The notes under the pieces are model-generated. The model saw nothing but the letters and a program-made list of their open reading frames with translations. It was not told the DNA's origin and did no database searches. A stretch of 64,000 bases of DNA from Glycomyces paridis (GTDB taxonomy: Bacteria > Actinomycetota > Actinomycetes > Mycobacteriales > Micromonosporaceae): positions 16,889 to 80,888 of the forward strand of contig NZ_STGX01000001.1 in the NCBI RefSeq assembly GCF_004912155.1, in the 5' to 3' direction. The translations under genes and the position numbers were made by a program. This document shows, piece by piece, positions 42,155-53,193 of the stretch; positions within the stretch are counted from its first letter, which is position 1, and each line of letters opens with the position of its first letter.

Positions 42155-43159
42155 CTACTCGAAGGTCTCGACCCGCAGGTGGCGGATGAGGTGCACGTCC
42201 GTGGCGCCGCCCGTCGAGGCCGCGAAACCGATCTTGAACGAGTCGGGGGCCGCGAACGGCATCGTCGTCTCCAGGGCCCGGTACCAGCCGTTGCCGTCGA
42301 GGAAGTCGAGGTCCACGGTCACCTTCGGGTGCTCGCCGTCGGTGATCTTCAGCTTCACCAGCCGCTTCGCGCCCTCGAGGGAATCCGAGCGCAGGCTCTC
42401 GGGGAACGCGGTCCCGTACAGGTCGCCGTCGACCGCGGTGCCGACCTTCTCGTCGGTCGCCGTCGTCGCCAGCAGGCAGTAGCCCTCGGTGCCCTGGCCG
42501 GGGCCGCGCAGCGCCACGTTGTCGGGGGCGCGGTTCATCGCCACCCGCAGGTGCTCGGGCGCCCGGTAGTCCTCGGGGCAGCCGTTGCCGCGGTTCTCGG
42601 TGTCCGCCGAGAAGTTCCCCCACGCGTCCAGGCCCAGGCCCAGGTAGGCGCCGTCGACGCCCGGGTTGTCGCCGTGCTGGGCGTAGCCCAGGCTCCCGCC
42701 GAACGCGCCCGCCTCGGTGAGGTCGGTGTCGCCGTCCACGAGGAAGAACGAGATGCCGTCCGCCCCCGTGCCGCCGTACTGGTACTGCGCGAACGTGACC
42801 TCGAAACCGCCCTGGTTCGGCAGGGCCTGGTTGAGGATCGCCGCGCCTGTGTTCGACTCGCTCGCGTCGGTGAGCTGGAGGAAGCCGGGCACCTTCCCGA
42901 CCTCGGGGACCGGGCCGACCGCCTGGTCGGCGCACGACCCGAAGCCGTTGACGCCGTCGGGGTCGGTCGCGCCGGTCAGGCACGCGTCGAGCGAGAGCGC
43001 GGCGTCGGGGACGTCCTCGCCGTTGCTCGTCATGGGGGCGTTGAACAGCAGGACCTTCTTCTCCTCGTCCGCCGCCTGCGCCCCCGAGGCGCCCGGCAGC
43101 GCGGCCAGCGCCGCCGCGAGCAGCATCGAACCGGCCCCGAACATCGCAACTCGTCTCAC
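42155..43159 (-). CDS. Secreted L-type-lectin-like / concanavalin A-like fold protein
   Basis: A 334-residue exported protein. The signal peptide (R-R-V-A-M-F-G-A-G-S-M then alanine-rich) ends near A-S-G-A-Q-A. The mature protein has the beta-sandwich lectin-type signature G-T-G-A-D-G-I-S-F-F-L-V-D-G-D, followed by a G-S-L-G-Y-A strand, as in legume-type lectin domains; four cysteines (D-A-C-L, S-C-A-D, N-G-C-P, Y-C-L-L) could form disulfides. No catalytic residues or cell-wall anchor are recognised. It probably binds glycans at the cell surface. GTG 43159 follows AGGGAG at good spacing. Confidence 0.72.
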   Translation of the reverse strand: MRRVAMFGAGSMLLAAALAALPGASGAQAADEEKKVLLFNAPMTSNGEDVPDAALSLDACLTGATDPDGVNGFGSCADQAVGPVPEVGKVPGFLQLTDASESNTGAAILNQALPNQGGFEVTFAQYQYGGTGADGISFFLVDGDTDLTEAGAFGGSLGYAQHGDNPGVDGAYLGLGLDAWGNFSADTENRGNGCPEDYRAPEHLRVAMNRAPDNVALRGPGQGTEGYCLLATTATDEKVGTAVDGDLYGTAFPESLRSDSLEGAKRLVKLKITDGEHPKVTVDLDFLDGNGWYRALETTMPFAAPDSFKIGFAASTGGATDVHLIRHLRVETFE

Positions 43160-43349
43160 TGGAACTCCCTCGCTGGTGCTGCGGCCCGGCCGGCTGCGGC
43201 CGGGCCCGATCGGCCTGCGGTCCTGGAACACCAGCGGCCGACTACTCAGCGAAGCTATATGAGAACTTCCTGTGAGGACGGTGGTTCCGTCAATTGCGGA
43301 CGGACCCCGCGGCGACCGGACGAGAAAACCGGCCGCCGCCTCGTATTCC

Positions 43350-44088
43350 TCAGCCGTCCCGGCGCCGCATCGACAGCCACCCGCCCGCCAGCGCCGCACC
43401 CGTCCACGCCACCAGGATCGCGATCCCCGTCCACGCCCCGTAATCGCGCCCGAACGTCGGATCGCCCGGGATCGTCATGTGCATGATCACCATCGACACC
43501 TGATCGGGGAAGTACTGCACCACCGGCCGGATCGGATCGAGGTTCCCCAGACCCTGCCCCGACAGGAACAGCACCGGCAGCAGGATCGCCAGCGTCCACA
43601 CCGTACTGCGCGTCACCACCGTCACCGCCGCCGCGAACACGCACATGAGCGTCAACCCGATCCACCCGCCCAGCAGCGACTCGACCGTCCCCCACGCCGC
43701 CCACGGCACCGCACGCTCGCCCGCCCGCGCCTGCACCACTGCGAACACCGCCAGCTCCACCGGCAGCACGACCGCCGCCGCGGCCCCGCCGACCGCCACC
43801 ATCTTCGCCGCGAACAGCCGCCCCCGCGACGGCACCGCCGCCAGCGCCGCCCGCACCGTCCCCGAGGAGTACTCCGAACCGACGCACGAGACCGCGAACG
43901 TCACCAGCACCAACTGCGTCACCAGCAACCCCATGAACGTCGCCGCGAGGGTGTCCCCGTTGAAGAACGCGTCCTCGATCGACCCGCTGACGAGCCACCC
44001 GAACCCCAGCGACAGCGCCGCGAACACCGACAGCGTCACCGCCGTCGACCGCACCGACCGCAGCTTCACCCACTCCGCCGCCGTCGCC

Positions 44089-44105
<17 letters not shown>
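43350..44105 (-). CDS. ABC-2 type exporter permease
   Basis: A 251-residue membrane protein with about six hydrophobic segments and the ABC-2 feature of a soluble N-terminus (E-W-V-K-L-R-S-V-R-S) before the first span. The short block S-E-Y-S-S-G-T-V-R is a common element of this subfamily. It overlaps the ATPase gene by 17 bases and is cotranscribed with it. The substrate is unknown. The transporter is divergent from a two-component system, as in envelope-stress or peptide-antibiotic export modules. Confidence 0.85.
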
Positions 44106-44838
<733 letters not shown>

Positions 44839-44844
44839 GAGGCA

Positions 44845-44850
44845 ACCGTA
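44845..44850 (-). promoter_or_regulatory. Leaderless -10 element of the ABC exporter operon
   Basis: TACGGT on the minus strand lies six bases before ATG 44838. Confidence 0.55.
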
Positions 44851-44958
44851 GGAAAACCCACCCCACGGCGACAGTCGCCGAACGTCGCCCGCGACAACGA
44901 CGAAAGAGAACACCAGGAGAGCCGCCCCGGCCGGATGCTCCGAATCGAAAGGGCTGCG

Positions 44959-44964
44959 TACCCT
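44959..44964 (+). promoter_or_regulatory. Leaderless -10 element of the sensor kinase gene
   Basis: TACCCT lies six bases before ATG 44971 and no ribosome-binding site is present. Confidence 0.55.
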
Positions 44965-44970
44965 GACCGG

Positions 44971-45840
44971 ATGAGAGGTCTCCTCGCCGCGATCGTCGTG
45001 GTCCTGGCCGAATTCGCCGTCCTCGCACTCATGCCCGCCGGGCCCGTCCCGTCCGGCATCCTCGTGATCCTCGCCGCCGCGGTCGTCGTCGCCCTCTGGC
45101 AGCGACACCGCCGCGCCGTGCGCGAACGCGAAGCCGCCGTGCACCGCGAACGGTTGCGCCTCGCCCGCGACATGCACGACCGCATCGGCCGACGCCTCGG
45201 CCTCGCCGCACTCCAGGCCGCGGCCCTCGAAGTCCGCGAAGACGACGACGAACGCCGCGCCGAAGTCCGCCAGGTCGGCGACACCGTCCGCGCCGCCGTC
45301 GAAGACCTGCACGGCCTGGTCGCCGTGCTGCGCACCGGAACCGAACCCGCGGCCCGGTTCGACTCGGCCGAGGCCGCCGCGCTGGCGGCCGTGTTCTTGG
45401 AGGCGGGCGTGACCGTCGAACTGAGCCAGGAGGGCGAGCCGAAGCCGCTCCCGCCGGCGGCGGCCGGTGCGGCGTACGCGGTCCTCGAAGAGGGTTTGGC
45501 GAACGCCGCCAAGCACGCTCCTGGGCTGCCCGTGCACGCGAGCGTGACGTGGGAGTCCGACGCGCTTCTGGTCGCGGTCGAGAATCCGCTGCCGGGCGCC
45601 GCCGCCGCGGCCGGTCCGGGTGGGCACGGCCTCGACGGCCTGCGCGAGCGCCTCGATGCCGCCGGGGGACTGCTCGACTGCCGGGCGGGCGGGGGCCGGT
45701 TCCGGTTGAGCGCGATGCTCCCGCTCGTGGCGGAGGTCGCGGCGCGGCCGCGGATCGCTCGGGTCGCCGCCGTGGCGACCGTGGTGCTCCTGCTGGTCCT
45801 GCTGCCGCTGACGACCGTGGCGGGGGTGCGGGAGCCGTGA
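44971..45840 (+). CDS. NarX/DesK-type sensor histidine kinase
   Basis: A 289-residue kinase of the HisKA_3 group. Two hydrophobic N-terminal segments (about residues 4-42) are followed by the phospho-acceptor block R-D-M-H-D-R-I-G, an HATPase domain with N-A-A-K-H-A and G-x-G motifs, and a last hydrophobic segment near the C-terminus. It has no large extracellular sensor, so the membrane segments or the neighbouring transporter probably do the sensing. The stop overlaps the response regulator GTG by four bases. It is divergent from the ABC exporter. Confidence 0.88.
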   Translation: MRGLLAAIVVVLAEFAVLALMPAGPVPSGILVILAAAVVVALWQRHRRAVREREAAVHRERLRLARDMHDRIGRRLGLAALQAAALEVREDDDERRAEVRQVGDTVRAAVEDLHGLVAVLRTGTEPAARFDSAEAAALAAVFLEAGVTVELSQEGEPKPLPPAAAGAAYAVLEEGLANAAKHAPGLPVHASVTWESDALLVAVENPLPGAAAAAGPGGHGLDGLRERLDAAGGLLDCRAGGGRFRLSAMLPLVAEVAARPRIARVAAVATVVLLLVLLPLTTVAGVREP

Positions 45841-46478
45841 CCGCCGTGGTGATCGCCGACGACGAGCCGCTGGTGCTCGCGGGCGTCCGGACCATTCTCG
45901 AGGCGGCGGGCATCCGTGTGGCCGCAGCCGCGCAGGACGGCGGCGAAGCGCTCGCGGCGGTCGCCCGGCACCGCCCGGAGGTCGCCCTGGTCGACCTCCA
46001 CATGCCGGGGCTCGGCGGCCTAGACGTCGTTGAGCGGCTCGCCGCGGCGTCCTCGGGGACGCGGGCGCTGGTGCTGACCTCCTTCGGGGAGCAGGAGAAC
46101 GTGCTCGCCGCGGTGGAGGCCGGTGCGGCCGGGTTCGTCCTGAAGACGTGCGCGCCTGAGGAACTGGTGGCGGCGGTCCGGGCGGTCGCGGCGGGCCAGG
46201 CGTACCTGTCGCCCGCGGTCACGAGGATGGTGCTCGGCCTGGTCGCCCCCGAGTCGGTGCCGCGCCGACGCGACGCGGTGGAGCGCGTGGCGCGGCTGGC
46301 CGCGCGCGAACGCGACGTGCTCGACCTCGTCGCCGAGGGCCACTCGAACGCCGAGATCGCGCGCCGCGCCCACATGAGCGAGGCGACCGTGAAGACCTAC
46401 GTGAGCCGCATCCTCGCCAAGCTCGATTGCGCGAACCGGGTCCAGGCGGCGATGCTGGCACGCGACGCGAGCACCTGA
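45837..46478 (+). CDS. NarL/LuxR-family response regulator
   Basis: A 213-residue response regulator: receiver domain with acidic pocket (A-D-D-E), phospho-acceptor Asp in L-V-D-L-H-M-P-G, and conserved Lys in V-L-K-T; then a LuxR helix-turn-helix (T/A-x-R-E-R-D-V-L-D-L-V-A-E-G-H-S-N-A-E-I-A). It pairs with the overlapping kinase and probably controls the divergent exporter operon. GTG start at 45837 overlaps the kinase stop. Confidence 0.92.
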   Translation: MTAVVIADDEPLVLAGVRTILEAAGIRVAAAAQDGGEALAAVARHRPEVALVDLHMPGLGGLDVVERLAAASSGTRALVLTSFGEQENVLAAVEAGAAGFVLKTCAPEELVAAVRAVAAGQAYLSPAVTRMVLGLVAPESVPRRRDAVERVARLAARERDVLDLVAEGHSNAEIARRAHMSEATVKTYVSRILAKLDCANRVQAAMLARDAST

Positions 46479-46483
46479 TCGGC

Positions 46484-46518
46484 CCGTCCACAGCATTGTC
46501 CACAGGAGGTTATCCACA
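46484..46518 (+). promoter_or_regulatory. Three tandem DnaA boxes
   Basis: CCGTCCACA, TTGTCCACA and TTATCCACA occur in the same orientation at 46484, 46496 and 46510. All fit the actinobacterial pattern (T/C)(T/C)(G/A/C)TCCACA; the second equals the preferred Streptomyces box and the third the E. coli box. Confidence 0.7.
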
Positions 46519-46653
46519 GGACGACAACTCGCCCTTGCCGACGGTGCGGACCTTATGCCACCGTTGAGCCATGAACGGGAACACGAACGAAACCACAGCG
46601 GCGACACTGCTCTACAAGCTCGTGACCTGCGCCGACGATGTTCGGTCCACAAG

Positions 46654-46662
46654 TTATCCACA
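46654..46662 (+). promoter_or_regulatory. Fourth DnaA box
   Basis: Perfect TTATCCACA, immediately preceded by a weaker CGGTCCACA at 46643-46651, about 140 bases from the first group. Confidence 0.65.
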
Positions 46663-46816
46663 GGCTGGAAATCAGTACTTGGCAGCAGCGCCCCGACCTG
46701 TGATTGTTGGTAGAGAAAAAACGTCTGCTCCGACGGTGGTGGTGGAGATGCGGGGCAGCGGAGTCCTGACAGGACTGACGGCGAGAGTGGGAAACCCCGG
46801 GGGCCGTCCCCGAAGA

Positions 46817-46842
46817 CCGAGCGCGGGTGCACCCGCGCTCGG
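46817..46842. terminator. Palindromic hairpin downstream of guaB1
   Basis: A perfect 26-base palindrome (46817-46842), likely a secondary terminator of the minus-strand guaB1 gene. Confidence 0.6.
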
Positions 46843-46871
46843 CTCCTGTCAGAACGCCTCGCGAGGAACAA

Positions 46872-46905
46872 CCGCGGGCGCCCGCCGACGGGCGGACGCC
46901 CGCGG
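46872..46905. terminator. guaB1 terminator hairpin
   Basis: Outer 9-bp stem (46872-46880 with 46897-46905) and inner CCGCC/GGCGG stem around a GACG loop, 40 bases past the minus-strand guaB1 stop. Confidence 0.7.
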
Positions 46906-46944
46906 CCCCGCGGCCAGTGCCGCAGGGCCGCGAACTCGCCTTCG

Positions 46945-48507
<1,563 letters not shown>

Positions 48508-50265
48508 TCAATGTTCCGGTTGTAAGTCCGCGATCTGACAGATCGGGGCACCGGCTGCGACGACGTCGCCGATCGCGACCTCCAGGCCCGAGACCGTCCC
48601 CGACTTGTGCGCCTCGATGGGCTGCTCCATCTTCATGGCCTCCAGGACCACGATGGTGTCGCCCTTGACGACCGACTGGCCGTCGGCGACCGCGACCTTG
48701 ACGATGGTGCCCTGCATCGGCGAGGGCAGGCCGTCGCCGCCGATGGCGGGTCCGGCGTCGGACTGCTTCTTGGGGCCGCGCTTCTTCGGCTTGTTCGCGC
48801 TCACCGGGTTCAGCAGCCCGGCGGGGATCGACACCTCCAGGCGCTTCCCGCCGACCTCGACGACGAGGCTGGTGCGCTCCTCGGCGTCCCCGCCGATCCC
48901 TGCCGCCGCGTCGAACGGCGCGAGCGTGTTGTCCCACTCCGTCTCGATCCACCGCGTGTGCACGGTGAAGTCCTCGGCGAACGCCGGGTCCTCGATGACG
49001 GCCCGGTGGAACGGCAGCACCGTCGCGAGCCCGTCGACCTCCATCTCGGCGAGGGCCCGCCGCGAGCGCCGCAGCGCCTCCTCGCGGGTCGGTGCGGTGA
49101 CGATGACCTTCGCCAGCAGCGAGTCGAAGTTCCCGTCGATGACGGTCCCCTCCTCGATGCCGGTGTCGACGCGCACGCCCGGCCCGGCGGGCAGGCGCAG
49201 CCGCGTGACGGTCCCGGGGGCGGGCAGGAACCCGCGGCCCGGGTCCTCGCCGTTGATGCGGAACTCGATGGAGTGCCCGCGAGGCTCGGGGTCCTCGGTC
49301 ATGGGGACGGCCTCGCCGGAGGCGATGCGGAACTGCTCGCGGACCAGGTCGAGGCCGCTGGTCTCCTCGGAGACGGGGTGCTCGACCTGGAGGCGGGTGT
49401 TCACTTCGAGGAAGGAGATGGTGCCGTCGACGGCGACGAGGAACTCGACGGTGCCCGCGCCGTGGTAGTCGGCCTCCTTGCAGATGGCCTTCGCGGCGGC
49501 GTGGATGGTCGCGCGCTGGTCGTCGGTGAGGAACGGCGCGGGGGCCTCCTCGACGAGCTTCTGGTGGCGGCGCTGGAGCGAGCAGTCGCGGGTGCCGACG
49601 ACGATGACGTTGCCGTGCGTGTCGGCCAGGACCTGCGCCTCGACGTGGCGGGGCCGGTCGAGGTAGCGCTCGACGAAGCATTCGCCGCGCCCGAACGCGG
49701 CCTCGGCCTCGCGCACGGCCGACTCGAACAGGTCGGGGATCTCGTCGCGTTCGCGGGCGACCTTGAGGCCGCGGCCGCCGCCGCCGAAGGCGGCCTTGAT
49801 GGCGACGGGGAGGCCGTGCTCGTCGGCGAACGCGAGGATCTCGGAGGCGTCCTCGACGGGGTCCTTGGTGCCGGGCACCAGGGGCACGTCGGCCTTCATG
49901 GCGAGGTGGCGGGCGGTGACCTTGTCGCCGAGGTCCCTGATGGACTGCGGGGTGGGTCCGATCCAGGTGAGCCCGGCGTCGATGACGGCCTGGGCGAACT
50001 CGGCGTTCTCGGAGAGGAAGCCGTAGCCGGGGTGGACCGCGTCGGCCTCCGACCGCTGGGCGATCTTCAGCAGTTTGTCGATCCGCAGATACGTGTCGGC
50101 GGCGGTGAGGCCGTCGAGGGCGAAGGCCTCGTCGGCCAGGAGCGTGTGGGGAGCATCGCGGTCGCCGTCGGCGTAGACGGCGACGGACTCGTAACCGGCG
50201 TCCCGGCAGGCCCGGATGACTCTCACTGCGATCTCGCCGCGGTTGGCGATCAAAACCTTGCGCAC
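48508..50265 (-). CDS. Acyl-CoA carboxylase alpha chain (biotin carboxylase + BCCP)
   Basis: A 585-residue fused biotin carboxylase/biotin carboxyl carrier subunit of acetyl/propionyl-CoA carboxylases. The N-terminus is [16 protein letters not shown]-grasp motifs include F-G-G-G-G-R-G and [10 protein letters not shown]; the biotinyl domain has E-A-M-K-M (biotin Lys about 545). Beta subunits are elsewhere. GTG 50265 is preferred to upstream starts because it matches family N-termini; TACACT lies seven bases upstream with no ribosome-binding site, suggesting a leaderless mRNA. Confidence 0.93.
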   Translation of the reverse strand: MRKVLIANRGEIAVRVIRACRDAGYESVAVYADGDRDAPHTLLADEAFALDGLTAADTYLRIDKLLKIAQRSEADAVHPGYGFLSENAEFAQAVIDAGLTWIGPTPQSIRDLGDKVTARHLAMKADVPLVPGTKDPVEDASEILAFADEHGLPVAIKAAFGGGGRGLKVARERDEIPDLFESAVREAEAAFGRGECFVERYLDRPRHVEAQVLADTHGNVIVVGTRDCSLQRRHQKLVEEAPAPFLTDDQRATIHAAAKAICKEADYHGAGTVEFLVAVDGTISFLEVNTRLQVEHPVSEETSGLDLVREQFRIASGEAVPMTEDPEPRGHSIEFRINGEDPGRGFLPAPGTVTRLRLPAGPGVRVDTGIEEGTVIDGNFDSLLAKVIVTAPTREEALRRSRRALAEMEVDGLATVLPFHRAVIEDPAFAEDFTVHTRWIETEWDNTLAPFDAAAGIGGDAEERTSLVVEVGGKRLEVSIPAGLLNPVSANKPKKRGPKKQSDAGPAIGGDGLPSPMQGTIVKVAVADGQSVVKGDTIVVLEAMKMEQPIEAHKSGTVSGLEVAIGDVVAAGAPICQIADLQPEH

Positions 50266-50272
50266 GTCCCGC

Positions 50273-50278
50273 AGTGTA
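50273..50278 (-). promoter_or_regulatory. Leaderless -10 element of the acyl-CoA carboxylase gene
   Basis: TACACT on the minus strand lies seven bases before GTG 50265. Confidence 0.55.
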
Positions 50279-50361
50279 GTGGCCGCGTATCCGAGCGCGG
50301 GGGGATGGCGAACCCGATGGCATGGATGAACCGGTATAAAGCACTCGATCTTTGGTGGTTC

Positions 50362-50411
50362 TCCACAAGGCAAGTTGTGGATTTTTTAAGGTGATCTATT
50401 AAACGATCGTT
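50362..50411. promoter_or_regulatory. AT-rich patch with hairpin-plus-T-run and palindrome
   Basis: A 7-bp hairpin (TCCACAA / TTGTGGA, 50362-50368 with 50375-50381) followed by six T, then an AT-rich stretch and the palindrome AACGATCGTT (50402-50411). On the plus strand the hairpin looks like a classical intrinsic terminator, yet no plus-strand gene ends here. The palindrome could be a repressor site. Confidence 0.4.
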
Positions 50412-50433
50412 CAGGTGACACGATCGGCTCACC

Positions 50434-51108
50434 TCACTCGTCGAACAGGTGGTGCCGCTCGGTGACCGTGTCGATGAACCGTTCGCTGCTGATCGCCTCG
50501 CGCCAGTGGCCGGCCTGCGCGGCGTCGAGGTCGGCTCCGACCTCCAGGTCGCCCGACTCGATGCGGTTCGCCGTGTCCTCGCACCATTCGGCGTCGGTGT
50601 TCCACAGGTCGGTCTGGCGCTTGAGCATGGCCCGCGCGTGGGCGGGCACGAACTCGCCCTCCCGGCCCTGGACGAACTCGGGGGTGGTGGCGGCCAGCAG
50701 GATCGTCACCTGCTCGACGCGGGAGTAGAGCACCTCGGCCCGCTGCCGCAGGATCGCGATGTTCTCGGCCGGGGTGAGCACCTGCGCGAACGCCCAGGCG
50801 GTGGCGAAGGGGTCGTCGCGTTCGGCCACGTCCCACAGCTTCTCGCGCAGTGTCCGCTGGAACTCGGCCTCGCCTTTCGCGGTGATCCGGTACGTGGTCC
50901 TGGCGGGCCGGTCGTCCACCGACTCGGTGGCGGCGACCTCCAGCTGGCCGTCGGCGGTGAGGCGCTTGAGGGCGTGGTAGATCGAGCCCGCCCCGACCTC
51001 CGGGGCTCCGGGCATCCGCCAGGTGTCGAGTTCGCGGCGGACGAGGTAGCCGTGGACGGGGCCGAGCCACCGCACCAGGCCGAGGACGAGCAGTCGCGTA
51101 CTCCACAT
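50434..51108 (-). CDS. PadR-family transcriptional regulator
   Basis: A 224-residue PadR regulator with the winged helix at the N-terminus (G-Y-L-V-R-R-E-L, G-S-I-Y-H-A-L-K-R-L) and a helical C-terminal dimerisation region that is longer than in minimal PadR proteins. It is divergent from a drug-type ABC exporter, the standard arrangement for PadR-type exporter repressors, so it probably represses that exporter and is released by its substrate. Confidence 0.88.
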   Translation of the reverse strand: MWSTRLLVLGLVRWLGPVHGYLVRRELDTWRMPGAPEVGAGSIYHALKRLTADGQLEVAATESVDDRPARTTYRITAKGEAEFQRTLREKLWDVAERDDPFATAWAFAQVLTPAENIAILRQRAEVLYSRVEQVTILLAATTPEFVQGREGEFVPAHARAMLKRQTDLWNTDAEWCEDTANRIESGDLEVGADLDAAQAGHWREAISSERFIDTVTERHHLFDE

Positions 51109-51129
51109 GCACGCAATGTTACTTCATCC

Positions 51130-51226
51130 TTGACTATCGCATTTCAGCCCGCCGGTGCAGGTGGCGCACGTGATATTCCAAGTTGCGGCCTTGATCGACA
51201 CCTGTATATAGTCAAACTTGATCAAG
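51130..51226. promoter_or_regulatory. Candidate PadR operator region
   Basis: TTGACTAT (51130-51137) and its exact inverse ATAGTCAA (51208-51215) flank the middle of the divergent gap, and a 10-base palindrome CTTGATCAAG lies at 51217-51226. No assigned promoter boxes; these are candidates from symmetry and position. Confidence 0.4.
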
Positions 51227-51276
51227 GAAACCGGCCGTCTCAGGGCGGCCACGACCCACCCACCCGTGAGGTACCC

Positions 51277-52245
<969 letters not shown>

Positions 52246-52247
52246 CC

Positions 52248-53009
52248 ATGAAGGCACTGCGCGACACCTGGCTCGTCTACTCGCGGGCCATGAAGCTCAA
52301 CCTCAAGCAGCCGGTGTGGCTGGTCGTCATGCTCATCCAGCCGCTGTACTTCCTCATCTTCTTCGCCCCGCTCCTCGACGGCCTGGAGGGCACCCCCGGT
52401 TTCGAGGCGGGCGCGATGGAGACCTTCGTGCCGGGCCTGATCATCATGATGGCGCTGTTCGGCTCGACCTTCGTCGGCTTCGGCCTCATCGCGGAGCTGC
52501 GCCAGGGGGTCATCGAGCGGATGCGGGTCACCCCGGTCAGCCGCGTCGCCCTGCTCATCGGCCGGACGCTCTCGACGGTCACCACCACGGTGATCCAGGC
52601 GTTCATCCTCGTCGTGCTGGCCGCGCTCATCGGCGGCCTCCAGATCGACTGGGGCGGCGTGTTCCTCATGTTCGGGATCATCATCCTGACCTCGTTCATG
52701 CTCGGCGCGCTCTCGTACGGCGTGGCGATGGTCCTCAAGAGCGAGGACACGCTCGCGCCCGTGCTCAACACCGTGGTCCAGCCGATCATGCTGCTGTCGG
52801 GCATCATGCTGCCCATGGCGCTGGCGCCGGCATGGCTCCAGTCGGTGGCCGACTTCAACCCGTTCTACTACGCGGTCGAGGCCGCCCGGTCCCTGTTCGC
52901 GGGGGACCTCGGCAACGACGCGGTGTGGCAGGCCGCGGTCTTCATCGGCGGCCTCGCGGTGCTCCTCGTCTGGTGGGCCAGCCGCAAGTTCGCCCGCGCG
53001 GTCGCCTGA
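52248..53009 (+). CDS. DrrB-type ABC-2 exporter permease
   Basis: A 253-residue ABC-2 permease with six hydrophobic segments and typical features: an N-terminal amphipathic stretch, the E-L-R-Q-G-V-I-E-R-M-R-V-T-P-V block, and the L-L-S-G-I-M-L-P-M segment. It partners the upstream ATPase; AGAGGAGAAG precedes ATG 52248. It is followed by a strong terminator that ends the exporter operon. Confidence 0.9.
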   Translation: MKALRDTWLVYSRAMKLNLKQPVWLVVMLIQPLYFLIFFAPLLDGLEGTPGFEAGAMETFVPGLIIMMALFGSTFVGFGLIAELRQGVIERMRVTPVSRVALLIGRTLSTVTTTVIQAFILVVLAALIGGLQIDWGGVFLMFGIIILTSFMLGALSYGVAMVLKSEDTLAPVLNTVVQPIMLLSGIMLPMALAPAWLQSVADFNPFYYAVEAARSLFAGDLGNDAVWQAAVFIGGLAVLLVWWASRKFARAVA

Positions 53010-53034
53010 CCGCGACCGCCCGTCCCGCAACGGG

Positions 53035-53072
53035 AAGGGCCGCCGCGCACCGTCGGGTGCGCGGCGGCCCTT
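53035..53072. terminator. Terminator of the DrrAB-like operon
   Basis: A perfect 17-bp stem (53035-53051 with 53056-53072), GTCG loop, followed by T-rich sequence on the plus strand. Confidence 0.85.
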
Positions 53073-53193
53073 TCACTCTTTCGGGCGACATTTTTCCTTA
53101 CGCGTGTAAGAACGGGGGTTTTCTGTCGGACCCGCCCGGGAGACTTGACGTGGGGTCGCCCCCCTGGGAGGGCGGGGGACTGCCCGGGGCCGG

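Larger units (their letters stand above)
46479..46944. other. Intergenic region with a DnaA-box cluster
   Basis: About 465 bases between the response regulator and guaB1 ends. It carries DnaA-box-like sites at 46484-46492 (CCGTCCACA), 46496-46504 (TTGTCCACA), 46510-46518 (TTATCCACA), 46643-46651 (CGGTCCACA, weak) and 46654-46662 (TTATCCACA). The region also has moderate A+T content around 46590-46740. Two hairpins at its right end probably terminate guaB1 transcription. No gene is convincing. Confidence 0.7.

Noticed and set aside
53073-53193. Gene between the DrrAB terminator and the sugar dehydrogenase
   Set aside because: About 120 bases with no coding-like frame or start.
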